Assembly: GCA_030278955.1 (NCBI GenBank)
Contig: JAOANR010000002.1
Location: 12,079,982 to 12,143,981 of the forward strand
Source of the DNA: Hygrophila difformis
Taxonomy: Eukaryota > Streptophyta > Magnoliopsida > Lamiales > Acanthaceae
DNA length: 64,000 nt
Reading direction: 5' to 3'
Of the stretch, positions 1 through 12,637 are shown piece after piece. How positions within the stretch are numbered: the stretch's first letter is position 1; every line of letters starts with the position of its first letter. The notes beneath the pieces are model-generated. The model made no database searches. It saw nothing but the letters and a program-made list of their open reading frames with translations, and was not told the origin of the DNA. Made by a program: the position numbers and the translations under genes.

Positions 1-273
1 AGACTAGAATTTGCATGAACGGGCCTGTTTAACCCGTGTTTTGGCCATGTTGGCCCTATATTTAAATTCCGCTGCACTATATATATAAATATTATTTTCC
101 GCTGCAACTCTGATGTATTATTTTTAAATTATTTATGAATGGGCTGTTTGAATATTTTTAATTCTGAAAAACCATAGCCTTGCATCTCTTTAGTGAGCTC
201 GGAGAAACCGTGTCTTGCTAGGGAGGTGTGGCGGTGGCATCCCGGCCTGGGTTACCAAAACCGGGGTGTTACA
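1..273 (+). mobile_element. 3' end of a long LTR (Del/Tekay-like family)
   Basis: The last 273 bases of an LTR ending GGGGTGTTACA. The final ~90 bases, from the GCATCTCTTTAGTGAGC block through the GGTGTGGCGGTGGCATCCCG block, are nearly identical to the end of the LTR at 15660-15750 and clearly less similar to the 3' LTR ending at 4726. No tRNA primer-binding site follows. Gag coding sequence begins directly after the final CA. This suggests a separate LTR inserted into gag, not the 5' partner of the 3' LTR at 1680-4726. Confidence 0.8.
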
Positions 274-1282
274 GCGAGTGCCTCCTGTTCCCAACAATAT
301 GGATGAGCGTCTAAGGACTGTTGAGGAAGTTCTCGTAGCATTAGGAAATGCTGAAGTGTAACGCGCACAAACGGATGTACCACAACCTCCAGACCGAGGC
401 AACTACTTAGCATTGGTGAACCCGTAGAAACCATCCCATTATGACGGCCAAGAGGACCCGACCAAGTTGGAGGATTGGATTCGTACTTTTGACAAGCTCT
501 TGAATGCTGTGAAATGCCCGGAGGGTAAGAAAGTCCGGGTAGCAACATATTACTTGGGCGGTGAAGCGGACGAATGGTGGCAAAACCTTAAAGGAGGTTT
601 GACTGAGGATGAGAATGTCTACTTTTGGGAAGAATTTAAGGAAGCCTTGAGAGAAAGATTCTACCCATTGAGCACCAAGACTGCAAAATACGAAGAGTTC
701 ATCAACCTCAGACAAGGTGCACAAACGGTGCAAGAGTACTATATCAAATTCAAGGAGCTAGTCCGATTTGCTCAGAGATTGGTACCAACTGACTCTCACA
801 AGGCTCAAAAGTTCGAAATGGGTCTGGACCTTAGTATCCGGGAGATACTTGTAGGAGGACAATACACGAACCTGCAGGGGATATATGATCGAGCTGTAGC
901 AATTGCTCGGGTCCATCAACTGAAGCGTAAGAACTTTGGTGAGTTGAGCAAGGGCTCACAAGGACTTGAGAAGAAGAATCGGAAAGACAACAATAACAAT
1001 TTTAGGAACGGCAATGGATCTCGAAGGGATGAAAATAAAGGTCTCAACAACAGAGAAGACGACAACCGTGGTGCGTTCATACCACGTTGCCCACGATGCA
1101 ACCATGCACATTTGGTGCGCCAGTGCCCGAGGCCAGGAGCTTGCTATAAGTGCGGCCAGTTTGGTCACATGGCTAGGGAATGTCGAACGCCAGAGGAGGC
1201 GATCGAAAAGAGAGTAGATCTGGTGAACACTCAGCAAGGGAATCACCTAGTTGGACCAAATGAGCCCAATGATCAAGGATAA
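274..1282 (+). pseudogene. Ty3/gypsy gag remnant (Del/Tekay-like)
   Basis: Retrotransposon Gag, which would package element RNA in cytoplasmic particles. The clean open frame is 467-1282 (271 aa), but homologous-looking sequence in the same frame starts at 274 and contains stops near 359-361 and 427-429, so the N-terminus is broken. The gag core has a YYLGGEADEWWQN stretch near residues 29-41 and an RERFYP motif. Near the C-terminus are an imperfect Cys/His cluster (CPRCNHAHLVRQC) and a canonical CCHC zinc knuckle (CYKCGQFGHMAREC, about residues 226-239). The 274 junction abuts an unrelated LTR end. A Del/Tekay assignment rests on gag style and the very long LTR, and needs phylogeny. No complete pol follows. 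Confidence 0.85.
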
Positions 1283-1666
1283 AGGTTCCAGCTGGCACAT
1301 AGACCACATCGAAATTGGAACCAGTGAGGTAACCAAGGAGGGGCTGTTGGGCGAGTGAATGCCATGAATCAAGCTGGCTTGCCAGCTCAAGAGGAGGTGA
1401 TTGGAGGTACGTTTATTGCTTAGGCATATCTATCATGGTTTTATTGGATTCTGGTACAAGTGTTATTTGATTCAACAAGAATTTTACCTCCATTAAAACT
1501 ACCGGAACCTAGAGCTATCCGCCTAGGAATTTAACAACCTTCGGGATAAATAGTACTATACTCTAGATGATATAACGGAATTCCTATAGTGATCAAGAAC
1601 TTAGAATTTCTTGCGAACCTTTCTGAGACCAAATCATAGGTAGTTATGGGGACATAACTGAAGCCT
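1283..1666 (+). pseudogene. Short protease remnant and 3' untranslated internal region
   Basis: Immediately after gag the sequence still shows the start of a retroviral-type aspartic protease: an LLDSGTS motif is readable at about 1443-1466, followed by an in-frame stop. Reverse transcriptase, RNase H and integrase are missing, and within ~200 bases the sequence reaches the polypurine tract. This is an internal-deletion or gag-only derivative that would depend on a complete relative for movement. Confidence 0.6.
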
Positions 1667-1679
1667 AAGGGGAAGAGGA
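1667..1679 (+). promoter_or_regulatory. Polypurine tract
   Basis: Purine run AAGGGGAAGAGGA directly before the 3' LTR. Upstream sequence GGGGACATAACTGAAG is shared, inverted, with the element at 63634-63660, so the boundary is supported by two independent copies. It would prime plus-strand DNA synthesis. Confidence 0.7.
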
Positions 1680-4600
1680 TTTAATACCCATAAAAAGTCT
1701 TGACGCATCAAGGCAAAAATTTAATTTTTCTAGAACCTCAATATTTTTGTGCGAGCAATTGCTTGTTTACATTGGAGTGACACAATGAGAATATTTTTGA
1801 GTCTTGATATAACCGGTTCGACAATGACACAACTTCGAGGATGAAGTTGAATTATAAGGAGGGTAGATTGTAATACCCGAGGATTTATTTGCGTCCAATG
1901 GAATAAAATAAAGTTCTTAATCCGAACAAGGTCGAAATATTTCCGAGAAGACGAAGATAATTTATTACAATAAATATTTCTTGCAAATGACATGCGATAA
2001 ATTCTAAAATTCAAATTCAAACGTGGGACGAGTCGAAATGGAAGAAAAGAGGGAAAGGAAGCCCGAAAATATTTCGTGGATTGAGCCCAAAAGAAATAAA
2101 ATTAAATTCAATGATCGAAAAGAATTTTAATTTCAAGAACCTGTGAAGTCGAAATAACTTAATTAAAAAATTATTACATGGGAGCCAAAAGTCGACGAAT
2201 TCAAACTCGACGGATTCAAGATCTTGAATACGAAATAATTTCGAGTTTGAAATAAATTAAAAATAGGAATTTATAACCCGAGAATAACCCGAATAATCGA
2301 GCCCGAGAACGTAGGAGGATAGAAGCCCAAAAGAGAGGAGAAAAGGCCCGATGGATCGCACGACCCGGCCTAGGCCGCGGCCCAGACCGGGACCGCGCGG
2401 TCTCCGCGCGGGAACGCGCCACGACCGCACCACCACCACAGATAGCTGCACTTGACGCGTTTATGCGATTTTCTTGCAAAAAATTCGACCCCCTACTATG
2501 GAAACTCGATCAACTTCGGGGGAAGGGGTATATGGACGGATTTTGGGTGATTCCTACCCCCAATTCTGATTCCATACCCCAATATTCATCTCCTACCATC
2601 CCAAATTCTCTCCTTTGTTCATCCAATCCGAAAACCCCAAATTCTTGAGTTGTGTTTGTTTCCGACGATCAAATCCGAGCAAGGGAACGTGTGGAGCAAG
2701 TTCAAGTCTGTAGGATTGTTGGTAAGGTGTAGATTCGGATTTTTCTTCATCTTTTTAAATCAAAACTTTCGATCTAACTACGGATTTTCCTTGCGATTTC
2801 GTTTCGTAGCCAAAGGAGGAAGAATTCGTGTTGAGTAGATCCGTTCGTAGCAATCCGTAGGCGCCGATCCACCCTGTGATGTCCTAGATCTCATACCAAG
2901 TAATTCAATGCCTTATGTATCAATTTCGGTGGCTTAGGGATGTTCGTAACATAACATTTAATCAAAACATTAAAATTGGACTAAAAAATCTCACCTTCGC
3001 GCGTTTTCTGAAATCTGCCTAAAACTCCAATCTCGAATATCCGAAACGAAAAACTCAAAACAAGGATTTTGTTCCTAACAACTTAATGTAGATCGTGTTA
3101 AAATTTTGGAAATTTTCATCGAGTTTCAACCCCCGAAATCGAATCTGGTTTTTCCTGCGTTTTTCTCAAAACCGAAAATTGTTGACAGAATCACGTGTTT
3201 GACTTCTTTGATACTTTTCTAATGGATCCCATCAAAACTAATCTTTGATGTAAAAATGAAAGTTGTATTTAACTTTGTCAATAATGTGTTCGTAAAATTT
3301 CGTGTGTTTTCGTTAACGTTGGAACCCCCGAACGCGACCTGGTTGTTCTATGATTTTGAAAGGAAGTAGGAACAGATTTTCTTATTTAACTTAATGCGCA
3401 AATCTGATCTGATCTGGAGTGTTTCCGGATATAATGCCTCTAATAAAACTAGTTCATTTTTGTGTGTGTACGTGTCCGAAAATTTTCATAATTTTTGGAG
3501 TTCGTTTACTAGGTCGAAAACGTGTTTTAAAAACAGTGCGCTGTTACTGGAGAGTTGGCAGATTATACTTTTTTAGAAGATCGTAAAATTTGACTTGTTT
3601 CCTTACCTGATTTTGAGAAACTTAAAGAACGAAAGTTTTTCGTTAGGATGTCGTTGGTATACTGAGTAATTTCATAGTGAACGCCTTAAAAATGAATTTT
3701 TGAAACCAAAAGGCATATTCTGCGACATGTGTACTTATTAAATGTTGAGATTTATGGAAGATCCTTTTTATGACACTTTCAACTATTTTGAAATTTTGGG
3801 ATTTATGATCGAGTTGGATAATATGAAACATTGATGATGTAGCTTGTGGATATAAGAGCCCAAGCGTATGGCTAGCGGACATAAGAGCCCTAGTGAAATA
3901 TTGATTATGAGGCTTGTGGACATAAGAGCCCAAGCGCAAGGCTAGTGGACATAAGAGCGCTAGCGAATGGTGATTTGTAAGGCTAGTGGACATAAGGGCC
4001 CTAGCGAATTGTGATTTGTGAGACTTGTGGACATAAGTGCCCAAGTGGAATACGGTGATCTCGATCATATTAAAAAAATAGTAGGAGAATGAAATATTAA
4101 TTATGCGAGGACATATATCTTAGCCCATAATTTTTAAAACCCTTCGTATGTAATAAATTCTTTGTTAAATTTTTAAAATTTATATACTTAATATTCGTGT
4201 ACGTCTCTTTACATTTAGAATCATGCCTTTAAATCCTTATTATCAATGTTGTCAAAATATATTTTCATATAATAAAACGTGCATGAGTAAAAATGTGAAT
4301 TTTTATTAAATATATTTTTAAAACCCATTATTGTTATGTTAGGAATTGACTTACTCAGTATTCTTTTATACTGATAAACGTTGTTTTATATTTTTCTGTT
4401 ACATAGTACGAGGATGTGGCATGAGCATTTCATGCATTGGGCGGGAATAATGTTGCATTACCTTTATGTCGTATTTCCTTTTGGACTTATTTAGACTTTG
4501 CGTTTTGGCCATGTCGGCCCGAGATTTACTTTCTGCTGTGATTATTTTATGATGCATGGATTATATTATATTACTTTTAAATTATTATTCCATGGGCTTG

Positions 4601-4726
4601 CTTTTAAATTATTTTTGGAATACCTTTAGCCTTGCATCTCTCAAGTGAGCTCGAACGAAGTCGTGTCTTGCTTGGGAGGTGTGGCGGTGGCATCCCGGCC
4701 TGGGTTACCAAAACTGAGGTGTTACA
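1680..4726 (+). mobile_element. 3' LTR of the gag-only Del/Tekay-like element
   Basis: LTR of about 3.05 kb ending GAGGTGTTACA. The start aligns with TGTAATACCC starts of other copies but has TT in place of TG. A second junction lies inside: a purine run at 1856-1867 followed by TGTAATACCCGAGG at 1869, the start used by the shorter LTR form. A GC-rich island at about 2340-2450 interrupts otherwise AT-rich sequence. The LTR has no long supported coding frame; short open frames in it are chance. Confidence 0.8.
3840..4050 (+). repeat. Minisatellite in LTR, GGACATAAGAGCCC type
   Basis: About seven degenerate units built around GGACATAAGAGCCC, each preceded by GGCTTGT or GGCTAGT and followed by AAGCG or TAGCG. 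The same type of unit occurs inverted at 10137-10330 in another LTR of this family. Confidence 0.8.
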
Positions 4727-5156
4727 TGATGTGCCAAAAATGCATTCAATTATATATTATTACTAAGGAAAATAGGAAGACAATCATTCCATAATAGTTG
4801 AAAAATTGCTAATTTTGCTGAAAATGTAAGTATAAAAAGTGGATACTTCTTTATTGTAGTAACTTATTGTTCTCCACTAATTTTATATTCAATTGTTAAT
4901 CACACATTTTTAAATTCATTCTCCACCGCTAAATCATTCTTCATATTAAGATAAATGATGAATATAACGAAGTATGATAGCTTGAATTTATTCAATAACA
5001 ACAAATATGATTGGATAATCATTGTGAAAGTGATTCAAATACGAACAGTTACAATACATAAGTAAATAAATAAATCAAATGCAATTACATATTGTTATTG
5101 AATGTCAAGATGACTATATACTAATTTCATACATAATCACCTCCACATAAGTACTT
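4727..5156. other. AT-rich spacer with no recognised feature
   Basis: Sequence after the LTR end is AT-rich with no convincing coding frame, RNA gene or terminal repeat. TGATG at 4727-4731 would be the target duplication if the element is simple; its partner lies outside the window. Confidence 0.5.
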
Positions 5157-5352
5157 TTTATACTATAATATTGTAATGATACTATGGAATTAATTCTCTC
5201 CTATCATTTTGTTCCTATTTGAATTTGATTGCTCATACCCATTCAGTGTGATTGTCGTAATTTCAGGTGATTTTAGCAATTTATACTACAATATTGATAT
5301 AATGATACTACGGAATCAATTCTCTCCTATCATTCTGTTCCTATTTGAATTC
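5157..5352 (+). repeat. ~70-bp direct duplication
   Basis: A block running from TTTATACTA through GGAATTAATTCTCTCC to CCTATTTGAATT (5157-5225) is repeated with a few substitutions at 5280-5352. The block contains TTCTCTCCTATC, which resembles plant Helitron 5' termini (TC start). This may be a duplicated 5' terminus of the element ending at 6689, but that is not proven. Confidence 0.55.
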
Positions 5353-6654
5353 TCTCCTTTTATGATACAAATGATCAAGAATTTTATATTTTGCATAAGA
5401 TTTAAGAATTCTTGAATGGGGTTTAAGCGCTTTGGTTTTCGTTTCAATTTTTTTTTTTTTGATTTGTAAGGGAATTCTAGAGCAAATGGCAATGAATTTG
5501 ATATCTTTCTACATTTAGGTTGCTCAATTGGTGAATTTTGTATAGGAAATTATAGAGTATATAATATGTTCGTAAAATTTCCTCTGTTCCATTTTTGCTT
5601 TTTTTTTTAAAGTTTTGTTCTTTCTTTTTTTTAGAAAAAATTTTTCTGGAGTCTTTTGAGGAAAGAATTAAATTTCGTATATATAATTTTTTATAGCAAA
5701 AATTTGAAAAATCATTTTAAGTTATTCATTCAAATGCAACAGACAATCTATATCTGCATGCAATGATGAGTGTAAAAGAGTAATTTATAGTAATATATTA
5801 ACTCATACACCTTTGTAATAGCTAATGCTTTCCGATAGTCTTACTGAAGTTTACACTCCAACCATGTTTTAATATTTGAGATTATGCGTCATTTAGCCCA
5901 TGGTTTCTAATTCTATGTGATGGGAACAATTATCTCTTACTGCCTAAAGATTTACTCTTACACATTATCTTTTGGCCTTCTTCCCCGTTGATTAGCTTAT
6001 AATTTATATGAGGATATTGTGAATTATAATCCACGTTTTAATATGCATCATCATCCATGCCTCATGACATCTTATTATGTTGTGTATCCCGGTTCCTCAA
6101 TGAAACAAGTGTGCACATTTGTCTTTGAATCTTACATTTGGTTTTGTGATTAGGGCTGAGATCTGATATAATTCATGATGAAACATAGATGCTCAACTCT
6201 CTTTGAATCTAATAATTGGTTATAGGGCTGAGATTTAATTATGAATGATTTAATTTCTTTACTGTAAATTTTTAATTCATGACGAAACATTCGTACTCAA
6301 CTCTATTAAAATCTAATATTTTCTAGGTCTTCTAAATAATGGTTTGTGTCATATAATTAATTGAATCCATCCCTCCTACCATCTTATTGAAATTGTGGAG
6401 ATTCTACTCATGGTTTAGAATAACTTGGTTTATTGAAATTGGTGGATCAAGATATTCCTACAGAAATTGATGTTGATTATGTCGAGGTAATGAACTGATT
6501 ATTTATTTTGTCGCAAGTTTTATGATCAAATTGATATAGATTCTTATGGTTTCATATGCCTATGTAATGAATTTAAAGTAAAACAAACTTTATGCACAAA
6601 TAATAATAAGCCCACTAATACTTGATTTTATTTGGAAAAAAAACAAAAAAAAAA

Positions 6655-6689
6655 AAACACCGTCCGCGAAGCGCAGGTCAAAATTCTAG
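6655..6689 (+). mobile_element. Helitron-like 3' terminus
   Basis: A short GC-rich imperfect hairpin (CCGCGAAGCGCAGG) is followed ~10 bases later by CTAG and then T, the usual architecture of plant Helitron 3' ends inserted between A and T. The body probably extends left to about 5.2-5.3 kb and is AT-rich without coding sequence, i.e. non-autonomous. No Rep/helicase gene is seen. Confidence 0.5.
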
Positions 6690-9464
6690 TAATAATAATA
6701 ATACTAATAATGAGTAAATAAAGGATGCATGTTCGGCTCTTCAAAAAAAATAAAGGATGCATGATATTAATAACAAATAGTAGTACATAATAAGGACACA
6801 AATAAATTGATGTAATGAAATAATTATCACTACACTATCAGAAAATTGCCGGAGGCGATAGGGGGTTGAGGAAACAATTTTTCCTTGCTCCTGACGTAGG
6901 CGGTCGCCTAAGAAATTTTAATTCTTTTGAATTATTTTTTTTTAAGATTAGCAGGAATGAGGTGGGGATTTAAAGTTTCCTCGCCCTAGGGCCAGGAACA
7001 AGGCGACTAAATTGGTGTAGACACAAACCACAACACACAGTCACGAAAACTCCCTCCTCTCCCCTGCCCTCCCCACTGAAGGCGAATCAGTCACGCCAGG
7101 CACTCGAGGATCGGGATACGTGATTGGTGTAGATTGGTGTAGACGCAATACGTGATCTAACCTGTCTGGGAGTATCAATTTTTTTTAGGGGAATTGCAAA
7201 GCATTGGCAGACGTGTACATTGAGTTTGAAGTTATGGTAGTTGAAGCAATGTTGAACTGAATTCCATAAATTTCACAGTTTTGTTGGTGTTTTGATTGTT
7301 ATTGTTCCCTAAGTTTGTCAATTATTCAGATCCTCCTAGTTATTTGTGTCTGCACAATCCCAAAGTGTATGGTCATTTGTTCTACAATTTGCTTATCATG
7401 GGGTTTGGCATTTGAGCACAAATGAGACGGAGAAGACACTGCCTATTGGTGATGCGCCATTGCTACAGGAATTTGAAAAGGTTTGTTTTCTAAATATTGA
7501 CTCTTAGTTCAACGTCCGTTATTTTTCTTTCTGAATTTGCCCTTTATTTTGATGGACATTACTCTCACAGATGCTAACTGTTCTAAACATTGGGAATTTT
7601 GGTTTGCATTGCGTAGGTGTACTGGAACCAAGAGTGACCTGACTTCCATCGCTCTTTGGGTGGGTTTTTTTCATTTACCTCTCTATTGTATTCTGCCATA
7701 TATACATTTTTATTAGACACTTTCATTTTATTTTGATGATCGCTTGAATGCTTGAAGTTACCTCAATGGCAACAGAGTCCAAAATGATAATTTATGGGGC
7801 TTACACCAAAATGTCCTTATAAGCTATAATCCAGAATGTTTATTAATGTTTATTTGTATGTATTGGATTGAATTAAACTGTATAATTTGTTTTGATCTTT
7901 GCCAGAATGGATTTTTATTAGGTTTTGGATTTTAAATGCATAGTTTTAGCCCATTTTTCAAATCTAGATTAATTGACTCAAAAGAATTCATAGGTTGGGA
8001 AAGCCAGTGGAACCTTAGAGCAACCGCCTCTACTGGAGTTTATCGTTATAGCTGCTGGAGTTCGCCCGTGAGAGCCTGCCATCACTGAATGCCGCCCGCT
8101 GCTTATCAGTAGGATGAAATTATGTACATTCTGTAGTGAGTTTTTTAAACCCCCAATTTTATATGTGTCTTTTGCATTATGTATTCATTGTTTTTCACTT
8201 TCTAAACTTTTCATGAAAGGATTTTGAAATTTTTACAGGAAGCAAAACAGAAGACATGGAATTGAAATGATGTTCAAGTATACTTTATGAGTGTTTTGAA
8301 ATTTGAATAATTTTTGGAACCTGGATTGTTTATTAATATGAAACATTTGTTCTTTCATTGGCTGCAAAAATGAAGGAAATTATAGTGCCTGCATTGGCAG
8401 GTTCGCATTGATGAAGACAATTTTGAGAGTAGTCATGTGCAATGGTGGAGCTTTTGACGAACATGTATCAATTTTATAAGTAATGATGCTTAATGGATTG
8501 GGATGTGCAGGGTACACAGACTATTAACAAATTGCATCTCCTTGACAATGACCTATGTGGATCTCCTTCAGGTTATTTCTTTGACCCTGTGCTAACATTT
8601 TCGTCCCACTTTTTTGTAAAATAAGAAACACGAGTACAAATTTTTCTACAAGATTGACCTAAAAAGACACATTTTCACTTCCATTGGAGTTGGCATCTCC
8701 TTTATTCACTGTCTGCCATATGTAATTAAACCATGATTTTTTTATTTTTTTATTTTTTTATTTGGTAGTGCTATGGAGGTCCCATTTTCACATATATCTA
8801 TATGCCATAATATTTTTTGGGTGATTATGGGCTATGGCTATCAAAATGGATTATGATGATTATGATTTTCCTAATCAATCATTTGATATTAATCAAAAAG
8901 CTTTCATGGTTTTCAAATGCAGCTACTAGAGAAGTTTGGAATTGATCCAAATAATGCCTTTACATTCTGTGATTGAGTTGGAGGACGATAGTGGTAAGTG
9001 TGTAATCTTGAAATAAATCAAACTCCATTCCAATGGTATGTGTTGTTCATTTGTGTATTCACTTCACTTAGTTATGCTGAAAATTCCTTTTTTTTGAATT
9101 TCCTTGTTTCAGATATTTCTTTTATTTTCCCAATTTCTTGTTGACATTGGTTATCCCTTTTGAGTTTTGACTGAAGGTTCCTTTAGGGGGCTTCAAGTAT
9201 TGATCAACATTTCCATTCAGTGCCTTTTGAGAAAAATATTCCTGTAAGTTCCCTTTTGAGAATTTTAATCTTTCGTGATTCATATGTATCTAGCCGAGCA
9301 ACTTCATTTCCAATTGTAGTAAAGTAATGATACGGTCCAAGCTGGGTCTGGCTGACACGATGATTTATAATTTTAATACAATTGTGGTATTGTGTCTAAA
9401 CTTACAGAGAATTTTTTATTTTTATTTTTCAATTTTCAATCTTAAGTGTTCTTTGATCTTTCTG
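6690..9464. other. Intergenic DNA with exon-like patches, gene not identified
   Basis: No long open frame. A CACTATCAGAAAA sequence at 6833 resembles a CACTA transposon end, but no partner was found. Short stretches look like exons: a plus-strand frame ending LLQEFEK before a GT near 7480, and LLEKFGIDPNNAF after a TGCAG near 8920. These could be a decayed or captured plant gene. I could not identify a family or assemble a consistent model. Confidence 0.35.
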
Positions 9465-9469
9465 ATACC

Positions 9470-12400
9470 TGTAACACCCCGGATTTGATAACCCAGGCCG
9501 GGATGCCACCGCCACACCTCCCTAGCAAGACACGGTTTCTCCGAGCTCACCAAAGAGATGTAAGGCTATGGTTTTTCAGGATTTAAAATATTCAAGTAGC
9601 CCATTCATAATAATTTTAAAAATAATACACCAAAGTTGCAGCGGAAATTTTAATTGTGCAGCGGAAATAAAGTATAAGGGCCGATATGGCCAAAACACGG
9701 GTAAACAGTCCCGTTCATGCAGGTCGTAATTAAAGGCAGGGATTTAAAATAAAGATTTCCCCTAATGTTCCCATGTATGCATATGACGATGCATGTTCTT
9801 CGGACTCTGTAAGAAAAAGGAGATATATGGTTTGGGTCAGCAAAAACGCGCTGAGTAAGTTAACACATAGCATGGGTTAGGGGTTTCAAAGCCTTTAATT
9901 AAATTTAATAAAAACATTTCTTGTAGGTAATGATTTGCAAGGCATAACTAAATAAATACTTAAAAATATTAGATATTTTGTTCTCCCGTTACATAACCAT
10001 TTCAACAATATTTAATTTAGCCGGCAATCCGGCGGCCGCAGCCAATTTCAAAAGTATCATTTAGCCGGTGATCCGGCGGCCTCAGCCAATTTCAAAAGTA
10101 TCATTTCTCAAAATATTTTTCGTTTCTTTTATAGTTCACCATTCACCAAGGCTCTTGTGACCGCAATCCTCATAATCAATATTTATAAATAACCATTCGC
10201 CAGGGCTCTTATGTCCACTGGCCGTTCGCTTGGGCTCTTATGTCCACAAGCCGTTTGGTCGACCATTCGCTAGGGCTCTTATGTCCACTAGCCGTTCGCT
10301 TGGGCTCTTATGTCCACAAGCCGTCTGGCCATATTGATCATATCAAACTTGGTCATAAATTCCCCAATGTTTCTAAAGAATTCTTTTACAAAAATGTTTT
10401 TATTTGGTGTAACGGGATTTTTCAAAAGTATAGCTTTATCGTAATTCCAACTTCTCGATCGTTGTTTAAAAGATTTCAAAAATCGATCGATGTCACAGTT
10501 TGCGCCTTTTTGGTTTAAAAATCCATTTCTTAGGCGATTGTTCTGAAATTTGTACAGTAGCTCAAAAACATCTCAATGAACAACTTTTGTGTTTTAAGTT
10601 TTTCGGAAAAACGATGGGAAGCATGTCAAAAATCAAGTTTTCTTCAGAAACAAAAAGCTGTCAGGATTCAGGTTTGACAACGTTAAAAAATTTGACTTTT
10701 TATCTTATCAAATGGACTCCAAAAATTCTGAAATTTTACAGAGACATACTAGACATGATTTCCAACAACTTTTATTTAGATCACATAGATTGGTTCGGGC
10801 TAGAAATGATAGGAATAAGCTCATCAAGATCGGCTATGAAATCTGTCATCCTTTGACAATTCTTAAAAACGCAGAATATGTCCGATACGATTTGGGGTAT
10901 CAAGACTTGATGAAAATTTCTAAAATTTTTACACAATATAGATTATGATCTTTGGATCAAAATCTTAGTTTTGAGTTTTCAGGTTTGAACACTCGAAGTA
11001 AGAGTTTTGCTCGTCGTGTTTGATTATGAAATCTATCAAGGTTCTTGATTTTGGTACTAACGCAGATTGGTTTGGCTCAGATTCGGAGGCTCAAATCTCA
11101 ACGAAAAATTCTAAAAATTTGCAGAAATGTTCTAAACTCATAGATCTACAACTTTCATGTTCAATACCAATTCTAGATCGGCCTAGATCCATGGTCAAAA
11201 TAACCAACAAGATTGAGAATGAAATCTGCCAAAGTTCTAAGATTCAGATTTAATGCTCTTCGGTTTTGGGTTGGTTTCAGGTTTCAAAACATTATGAAAA
11301 ATTATGAAATTTTTACAGGAGTTAGACCAAAGTCTTAGCAACACTTTTCATGTTTTGAGTTTTGTTGTTTGAGCAGCTTTAAAGGTTCGAAAAATTCATA
11401 CAAAAACGCTGCGTTGAGGGTTTCTTTTGTTGACAGATTTTTTTAGAGTTTTCTTGAGTTGGATCTCTATGTTTGGTTGCATTTTAAGTCACCCAAAACC
11501 ATAGTAAGGTTAACTTACAGTGGGGATGATGTTTAGGAAGTCACGGGGTCGTCCGGAATCCACGGAATGTCACGAACGAATCTCTTCCACCCGATCTATT
11601 CTTCCCTTGGCTCCGATTTGTGTTTGAATACGGAGATTCGTAAGTTAGGATGATGTTTATGATCTTAAAATCATATGGAAACTTGAATAACATCTTACCA
11701 ACAATCCTAAGCCTGCAATCCTTGATCTACATACTTCCTTGGTTGGATTTGGTTGCCGGAAACTCGTCGGAAAGTCGCCGGAAGTTCGTCGGAAGAGTGT
11801 TTGGCTTAGGAAGAGATTTGGGAGAGTTTTTGGGGTAAATGGTTGATGAGGATAGCTGAAAATGGAGATGGGACTCCATACATAACGTCCAAAAGATGCC
11901 ACACCCGTGATAGATCGGGATTCCTCACTTGGGCCCCGAAAATTGGCGAGAAAGTCGCCAAAACGCGACAAGGTGTTGCTGTCAGGACCTTGGCGCGGGG
12001 TTGGCGCGCGAATCGGCCAAAAGCCGCGCCGGGTGCGCGCCGCCGAACGCGACAACGCGTCTTTCGACCCGGCGCGGGGTTGGCGCGCTAAACCTAGGAT
12101 TCCCGCGCCGGGTGCGCGCCGAACCCGCCTGGGCTTCGGTCCGGGCGGTGTCGTGCGATCCGTCGTGCTTTTTCCTCCTCTCTTTCGGACTTCTGTCCTC
12201 CTACATTTTCGGGCTCGATTTTTCGGGTCATTCTCGGTCCTAAATCCTTATCTTAAGTTTATCTTGACTCAAATGAATTTCATGTTTGAAATCTTAAATC
12301 CGTCGGTCTTGGTTTCGTCGGCTTTCAATTCGTCATCTTTTGATTCCCGTGTAATAACTTGTATCCTTGAATTTCTTTCGATTTCACGGGTTCTTGGAAT

Positions 12401-12632
12401 TAAAATTCTTTTCCTTCATGAACTTAACTCCAATTATTTTTACTCAATTCATGGAATGTCTTCGGGCTTCCTTTCCCTCTTTTATTCCATTTTGAATTTA
12501 AATCTATCGGCGTTTTATTTCCGAGCAATAATTTATTGTGATAAATTATTTTCTTCTTCTCGGAAATATTTCAACGTTGATCGGAATAAATTTTTATTCC
12601 CTTGGACGTTGATAAAAATCTGGGGTGTTACA
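9470..12632 (-). mobile_element. Solo LTR, short form, minus orientation (TSD ATACC)
   Basis: 3163 bp, starting TGTAACACCCC and ending GGGGTGTTACA on the plus strand, with perfect 5-bp duplications ATACC at 9465-9469 and 12633-12637. This is the signature of an LTR retrotransposon reduced to one LTR by recombination between its two LTRs. It belongs to the family of the LTRs at 1680, 12715, 30240 and 60520. In its own orientation it starts at the inner TGTAA(C/T)ACCC junction and lacks the 190-410 bp 5' extension seen in other copies. Open frames inside (for example 11907-12746) are chance readings of the GC-rich island. Confidence 0.92.
10137..10330 (-). repeat. LTR minisatellite (GGGCTCTTATGTCC units)
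   Basis: About five units containing GGGCTCTTATGTCCAC, the reverse complement of the unit at 3840-4050, flanked by alternating CCGTTCGCT and CCATTCGC. It sits where the 12715-15750 LTR carries its different 108-bp array. Confidence 0.8.
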
Positions 12633-12637
12633 ATACC

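Noticed and set aside
6833..9469. Complete CACTA element carrying captured exons
   Set aside because: Only one CACTA-like end was found, with no inverted partner or TSD. The exon-like patches do not form a consistent model.
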